From Strongylocentrotus droebachiensis (lineage: Eukaryota > Echinodermata > Echinoidea > Camarodonta > Strongylocentrotidae): a DNA stretch of 64,000 nt. The DNA lies in NCBI GenBank assembly GCA_035222895.1, contig JAVYIG010000112.1, positions 657,501-721,500 on the forward strand, read 5' to 3'. Positions 58,888-64,000 of the stretch are shown piece by piece. Under the pieces are notes generated by a model. That model was not told where the DNA came from, searched no databases, and was given only the letters and a program-made list of their open reading frames with translations. The position numbers and the translations under genes are program-made. Numbering within the stretch: position 1 is the stretch's first letter; the number at the start of each line of letters is the position of its first letter.

Positions 58888-58949
58888 ATGGCTACCCAGT
58901 AGCCGAGAGAGAATCCCTCTACTCTGGTCTTTAACTGGTTCGACTTCAT
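58865..58949 (-). CDS. Candidate first coding exon (signal peptide) of the adhesion GPCR
   Basis: The exon encodes 28 codons from ATG at 58949: MKSNQLKTRVEGFSLGYWV, then AMTTILILQ. It then has one further base before the donor gtaagtc. The peptide has a basic N-terminus and a hydrophobic run, as a signal peptide would. The donor leaves phase 1, exactly what the IgGFc-binding exon at 25424 needs, and joining them gives LILQ-VAPVAPFG followed by the domain. I see no other gene on the minus strand between them. The link rests on phase and function only. It could instead belong to an unseen gene or be followed by a missed exon. The intron would be about 33.4 kb, long compared with the others in this gene. 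Confidence 0.5.
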
Positions 58950-60121
58950 GCTGTCTTCTGCTCTGGTCACCCCACAAACAATTAAACTCTTGAAATACCG
59001 ATCTTACTTCGTCTTGTTCATAAGTTCTGCAACGCTACTAGTATATTTAGTTCTCAAGTAGGTGTCCGTCTTTGCACCGTTCCGTGTTAGAATCAAAACA
59101 TATTTTAGAGCTATGAATTTTTGCAAACTTTCAATCCAACATTTCACAATCGTGTGCTTACATTACAGCTTAACCGTCTAAGATGTGTCGTGTAGTTTCC
59201 CCTCAGATGAATTACAAGCGAAGAATCGACCTTTCATTAAGCAGCTGTCAAATCCGTGCAGTTAGAGGCGATTATCAAAGTGCCATATTACTCACTTGAA
59301 GTGAAAATTTGTCCAAGTGCTAATTGTTTAATAATTCATTGTAGCACATTTAGGAAATAGCCTCTGAAATTATACAATTATGCCTCTAGCAGCTGGCACT
59401 GGCGTTGCTAGGAGATATTGGTCCTTGAAACGAATGTTTATCACTGTAAATGAACTTGGGGAAATGTCGTTAAAAACACCACGGCGCTATGTTCTCGATT
59501 CTTTCATGTTCGACTAATAGTTGAAAGCTAAATAAAAAGTGCACTCTTCCTCTTTCTATCTCCTCTTCGAGACAGTGTTCAATCGCGCAATGATAGTGCT
59601 GGAACTAATGCCAGGTAACTCCTTACTTAATCTTACAGACGATCCGATGTTTAATAGCGAAAGCATCGACACTAGTATCGTGGACGAAGTATCCTGGTAA
59701 AGTATTGTCTAAAATGAATTTCCCACCGACCCCCTGCTCAAAGAGATGATGTTATGAGTGTGCGTGAGATCAGGGACTTGCAGAGTAATAGCGCTTACGA
59801 ATTCGATCCTCACGAGCTAAATGACCGTGCATGTGTGCACGCATGTTTATACTGCGGATTGATAACTTCGTATATTCCGGGTTAATAAACCATATCGCTA
59901 AGGAACAAAATTATGTGCAAACACTGTTTTATGAGGGGTGAGGGTCTAAAGTCCACGACAGACTAAAATGGTAGTCTAAAATAATTATCTTTTATTCGTT
60001 TTGATTGATGCGATCATAGGTACATGTTATTCAATGCTCCAAACATTAATGTTCAAGTATTCACAGCGAATGTTGGCCGATTTGATAATCTATACTTTGT
60101 GTATGAATAAAGGAACATATT
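58950..60121. other. Upstream of the candidate leader exon
   Basis: If the leader exon is real, the 5' untranslated region and promoter on the minus strand lie here. I identify no core promoter motif. The segment around 59711-59745 (aaaatgaatttcccaccgac and following ccccctgctc) repeats sequence at 58817-58850, so part of the leader-exon neighbourhood is duplicated here in direct orientation. Confidence 0.4.
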
Positions 60122-60125
60122 TTAA

Positions 60126-60908
60126 AGGTACTATGTCCCATTTGCTGGCCAAAAATGATAATGTTATTAAAATTCCAATAGCGTTTGAAAGACAATACTT
60201 TTTACATATTTGTGGCTTACACCCAGTAAATAAGATCAATAATTCATTGATCGATCTGTATTGAAAAACAAGTCAGAAAAAATCTTGGAACCAGCGGGAC
60301 TTGAACCTGCATCTACTGCTTGCCGGGCAGCGACTCTACCACCAGGCCATCACTGGTCTATGGTACAGTCACGATGAACTAGAACAAATACCTGGTATTT
60401 GCTGGGTGTAAGCCACGAATATGTTTAAATAATTGAAATTTCTCCCAGGAAGCATTACATTTATAAAAGACAATACTTATTTAGAACTTCCCTCAAAACG
60501 AAAAGGCTTAAAAATGGCTTTCAGTGGCGAAATACCGACCATTAGTTGTCGAATCGACTTGAGTAATAGTACCATTTTCAGACCCTTTTACCGAATGGTC
60601 CTACGTTTGTGCTGCACAAAGATTCAATCAGTTTAATATTGGCCACTACAAGTAGTGGGTTATTGATGTAAAAAAATGCTCATGTACCTGTTACAGCTCA
60701 TTTTATGTATGTTATTACTAAAGAAAAAAAAGATGCCAGTCAGTCACTCAATAGTGTCTGACATTGAAGTCTAGATGGTAAACGGTTTTCTTGCATAATT
60801 TGACACTGCTAATGTTTAAATTTCACAGATAGAACGTACATGACATATTCATAATTTCTGCAAAGTTCTACAGAATTTGATGTTGGCTGCAAAAGGGACA
60901 TAGTATCT
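60126..60908 (+). mobile_element. TTAA-flanked element, copy C (carries an insertion)
   Basis: Homologous to copies A and B, flanked by TTAA at 60122-60125 and 60909-60912. A 268-base element (60200-60467) inserted into it, so the uninterrupted length would be about 505 bases. No transposase frame is present. Confidence 0.88.
60200..60467 (-). mobile_element. Inverted-repeat element with tRNA-like core, longer copy
   Basis: Flanked by the ten-base direct repeat agacaatact (60190-60199 and 60468-60477). The inverted repeats contain gtggcttacacccag and ctgggtgtaagccac. Between them, on the minus strand, is a tRNA-like segment with box A (TGGCCTGGTGGTAGAGTC) and box B (GGTTCAAGTCC). A shorter relative is at 52631-52809. 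Confidence 0.88.
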
Positions 60909-60912
60909 TTAA

Positions 60913-62030
60913 GTTACACAGATTTGCTAAATTCTTTTAAGCCACAGATGTCTTTTCAAATGCAGGGACGGGTTGGCTGCATCAGTTGTCAATAAGAGGG
61001 ATTCAATCATTAGAAATAATTAGAATAAGAAAGAACTTATCCTTGAATGCTCTTTGCTTCCCACATTGGAAAAGGTCGTTGCTTGGTAATGAAGTGATTA
61101 TCAATCTTGCCGTACACTTGCCAACATGCTATATTGTGTTTTGTTATGATTGGAAATGAAAAAAGCTGAAATGAAACGAAATGAATTGAAGCACGGTAGA
61201 TTCCTTTTTTTTTCTACGACAAAGAAAAACGATGAATCATGAAGACTATTCTCTGGGAGCAGGCATGCGCAAGATTTGATGCACGCTGACGATGGTCTGG
61301 TACTTAATTTATACTGGGAATCTCGCTCAACAAGCCTGGTTTTTCTGAGATTCCCCTCTCCCCCCTCTCTATTAAATCAAGCAATATACAATATTTTGTC
61401 TTATTCCCAAACTTAAAAGAACTCTGTAAACTTATTTTGTTTCGTAGATACGTATCAGTATTTGTTACTTGTATAATTCATTTATTCCATTATATATTGT
61501 AATACTGTATGTGGATATTGGAGTGGAAAATAAATAAATCAAATCAAATCAAATCAATTCAAAATGCATCTATGGCATGTTGAATGAAAACATACAGGAG
61601 GGAGCTAGAGTACATGAATGTAGTATACACTGCATTCGTCTCCAAGTTGAAATCTCAGTTAAGTGGAAAAGATTGCTGTAATATCAAGAACACTTGGGGT
61701 GTGTTAAATCATCAAATCTCTCTGCATATGGCCATCGTGTTATAAACGAGCTTTGCTTTCAAAATGAAGATGTGTCACATTGACTTCAAATTTCCTTTGG
61801 CTTGATGAAATAAATTCGCTGGCGATTGCTTAAATGCCGAGGTTATCACAATAAAGTCGCTCGTACCCACACCATCCATCACACCAGTCTCATACTTAGA
61901 TTTCAGAACTTTATTTCTGAGCCGTAGGAAACACACGTGCAGAAGATAGAGGTAAAATAATTTTTCAATTTCCAATTTCCAGAGTGTCACGTGTTTTCCA
62001 ATCAACTAGTATACGCCTCCGAAGAAATGA
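60913..62030. other. Non-coding with a retroelement-like tail
   Basis: At 61530-61560 an AAATC tandem follows AT-rich sequence ending in gtggatattggagtgg. That is like the 3' end of a LINE or SINE, but no reverse transcriptase frame is seen. No gene is supported. Confidence 0.4.
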
Positions 62031-62032
62031 TA

Positions 62033-62177
62033 ATAGGGACTTTTAGATTCTGCTTGACGAGAACGTGGACTGCCCTTTTAAGGCAATGTGACGTCATTGT
62101 CAGTGCCTTAAAAGGACGTCACATTGCCTTAAAAGGGCAGTCCACGTTCTCGTCGTCCAGAATCTAAAAGTCCCTAT
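62033..62177. mobile_element. Hairpin element, near-perfect 145-bp palindrome
   Basis: The left arm (62033 to about 62095) and right arm (about 62115-62177) pair over about 60 bases with one short mismatch (ctgcttga against tcgtccag). TA lies on each side. The loop is about 20 bases and repeats gccttaaaagg, also present in the arm. It is probably a minimal MITE. Confidence 0.85.
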
Positions 62178-62372
62178 TACCATGTCGAGTCATATCAATC
62201 ACATGATAGTGGCATACTAGTATATAAACCACAGTCTCATATCAGGCGATGTAGCGCAGATGATAGAGAAATGCCAAGTGCGAGATCAACTTTGTCCAGA
62301 TTTATGAGACCATGACATTATATAAATGTTTTCTTCCCGTCCAAAATATATGATCCTGCACCACAAAACCAC

Positions 62373-62585
62373 CAAAACGTCGCTAGTAAAGACTTTCTAG
62401 TTCAGGGTTGATTCTGAAAGAGAAGAACTCCAGCTTTAAAATGATGTATTATTTATCACAATTAGACTGTCCTAACTCAATTAAAAAAGAGGAAAAATGT
62501 CTAGTCCCATAGAATGTTACTTTAGAAAAAGGGTATTTAAAGTATGTGGTCTTGTTAAGCACTCTGATTCCCAAGGTCTTGTGCA
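62373..62585 (+). repeat. Interspersed repeat, second of a pair
   Basis: Diverged copy of 43473-43690 in the same orientation. Confidence 0.75.
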
Positions 62586-62744
62586 AGGTGACAGAAAAGG
62601 ATTAAATATATTGATCATCTTTATTCAGTCATATTTTGTTTTCACGATATACATGTAAATTGATGAGTTCGAGGGTCTTAGATTTGGTAGATATTCATGA
62701 TAATAGACGAGTCGGCAGTCAGGTTTGTGATGATGGTAAACATG

Positions 62745-63255
62745 TTTATTTTTTTGTTTTGTAATGTTCTTTATTGTGTTCATTCAATACATCAATCAAT
62801 TCATACATGTACATCTGTGTTACATTATATCATTCAATACATAACATCGAATCATACATCATTTAACTATATAACATAATGGGGGAAAAAAACCCGCACA
62901 GAGTATAATCAATCTTAGTAATATCGAATGAAGATATAAGTTATTCTGCCCCCCCCCCCCCCTCCCATAGTTTTTTTGTTTTGTAATATTCTTTATTGTA
63001 TTCACTCAATAAATAATATTAATACATACAAATTGTAATATATAACATATTAAAACCAATTACAGAGTACAAAATACAGTAGTCTCAATTATATTGAATG
63101 AATTAATATTGTTATAACCCCCCCCCCTCTATATTTTGTTCTGTAGTACTAGTATCTCTATTACATATTATAATTTATAACATATTGGAACAAAGTACAG
63201 ACTACAATCAACTCAGTTATATCGAATGAATAAAGTTTGTTATACCGCCTACCCC
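62745..63255 (+). repeat. Three shrinking tandem units
   Basis: The units, about 62745-62967, 62968-63128 and 63129-63255, each contain ttttgttttgtaat-like, tttattgt, atataacat, agagta, atcaa and atatcgaatga-like words and end in a run of C. The second is shorter than the first, and the third shorter again. Confidence 0.7.
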
Positions 63256-64000
63256 CGTTAAAAACAAAACCAACAACAACAAACAGAAAACGAAAACAGA
63301 AAACAAAACAAACAACAACAAAACAAGAAGACGTGGGCAGTCTAAGGCAGTCGAGACCGGTCAATCACACACAGCTGTGAACCGGGCAGGCCCCCCCCCT
63401 TTCCTCATCCCTTGCATTTTCTTGCATATTGTCCATGTTTACCTTGAGATGTTCCCATTTTTTATAGTGGAACGTCAACGTATTTCGTTCAGTAGCACTC
63501 TTTCTTTCTTCCTGTTTACTTTTGAATATTTTCTCTCTTATTTCTTCAATACTTGGAGGCTTCTTTTTTTTCCCTACTAATAAATATCAAATATTTAATT
63601 AATAAAACCACATGATTAATCATTTGCCTATCTTCGGTTATTTCGTCTAATCCAATGTGAACTTCCTTCCAGCTCATATCTTTAAGGATTGGAATATCCA
63701 AACTATCACTACATTGATCCCATAATTTTATTGAACTACGACGGATACCGGATATATCGGATATCGTATATCGTATATCGTAACATAAATCAAATTAAAT
63801 TACAATAAAAATGTGACACAAAAACCCAGGTCCTCTGTGTGATTATGAACATTACTGCTTAACTGTGTAACGAAACAAATGACAACATAAGAGCTCAACA
63901 AAAACAAAAGAAACATGCATTTTATAGTAATTAAGTACTGCATTTCTCATACTATTATACGATATTGCATGTACTACCAATCTTCTTTTATCAAATCGTT
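63256..64000. other. Non-coding end of window
   Basis: A low-complexity A/C stretch (63258-63325) is followed by AT-rich sequence. A short tandem built on ggatatcgtatatcg lies at 63752-63781. No gene is supported. Confidence 0.45.

Noticed and set aside
60300-60370. tRNA gene inside the element at 60200
   Set aside because: The tRNA-like part lies between inverted repeats and recurs in degraded form at 52631, so it is part of a mobile element.

Overview
The window is animal DNA, most likely from an echinoderm and probably a sea urchin. It has widely spaced exons with GT/AG splice sites, many microsatellites, tRNA-derived SINEs and small inverted-repeat transposons. It also holds a single-exon Toll-like receptor whose TIR domain, with a GMHYLDSV motif, is of the type expanded in sea urchins. 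The species assignment is an inference from family features; no database was searched.

Two protein-coding genes are supported, both on the minus strand. The first is an intact intronless Toll-like receptor (4208-6865, 885 residues): signal peptide, LRRNT, about 19 leucine-rich repeats, LRRCT, one membrane helix and a cytoplasmic TIR domain. The second is a multi-exon adhesion GPCR (13257-25424). I assembled 15 exons by hand, and every intron phase agrees. The order is a large IgGFc-binding domain, a hormone-receptor (HRM) domain, a GAIN domain with an intact GPS cleavage motif (HL/T), seven membrane helices and a short cytoplasmic tail. A further exon at 58865-58949 encodes a Met start and a hydrophobic leader and ends in the phase the receptor needs. 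If it is exon 1, intron 1 is about 33.4 kb and the protein has 1239 residues.

Layout: 1-4207 is non-coding, with a hairpin cluster and a SINE. 4208-6865 is the TLR. 6866-13256 is a repeat-bearing intergenic stretch. 13257-25424 is the receptor. 25425-58864 has no other convincing gene and is filled with transposon copies, tandem arrays and low-complexity DNA. 58865-58949 is the candidate leader exon, with tandem copies of its 3' end beside it. 58950-64000 is repeat-rich non-coding DNA.

Both genes encode surface receptors with large ectodomains. The TLR is a predicted innate immune sensor. The adhesion GPCR joins a mucus/immunoglobulin-binding type of domain to a self-cleaving GPCR. A shared role in surface or immune sensing is only suggested by the domains and the adjacency. 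The most notable non-coding structures are a TTAA-flanked transposon family with three copies, one of them inside another transposon. There is also a tRNA-promoter element bounded by inverted repeats, and a four-unit tandem array interrupted by that element.
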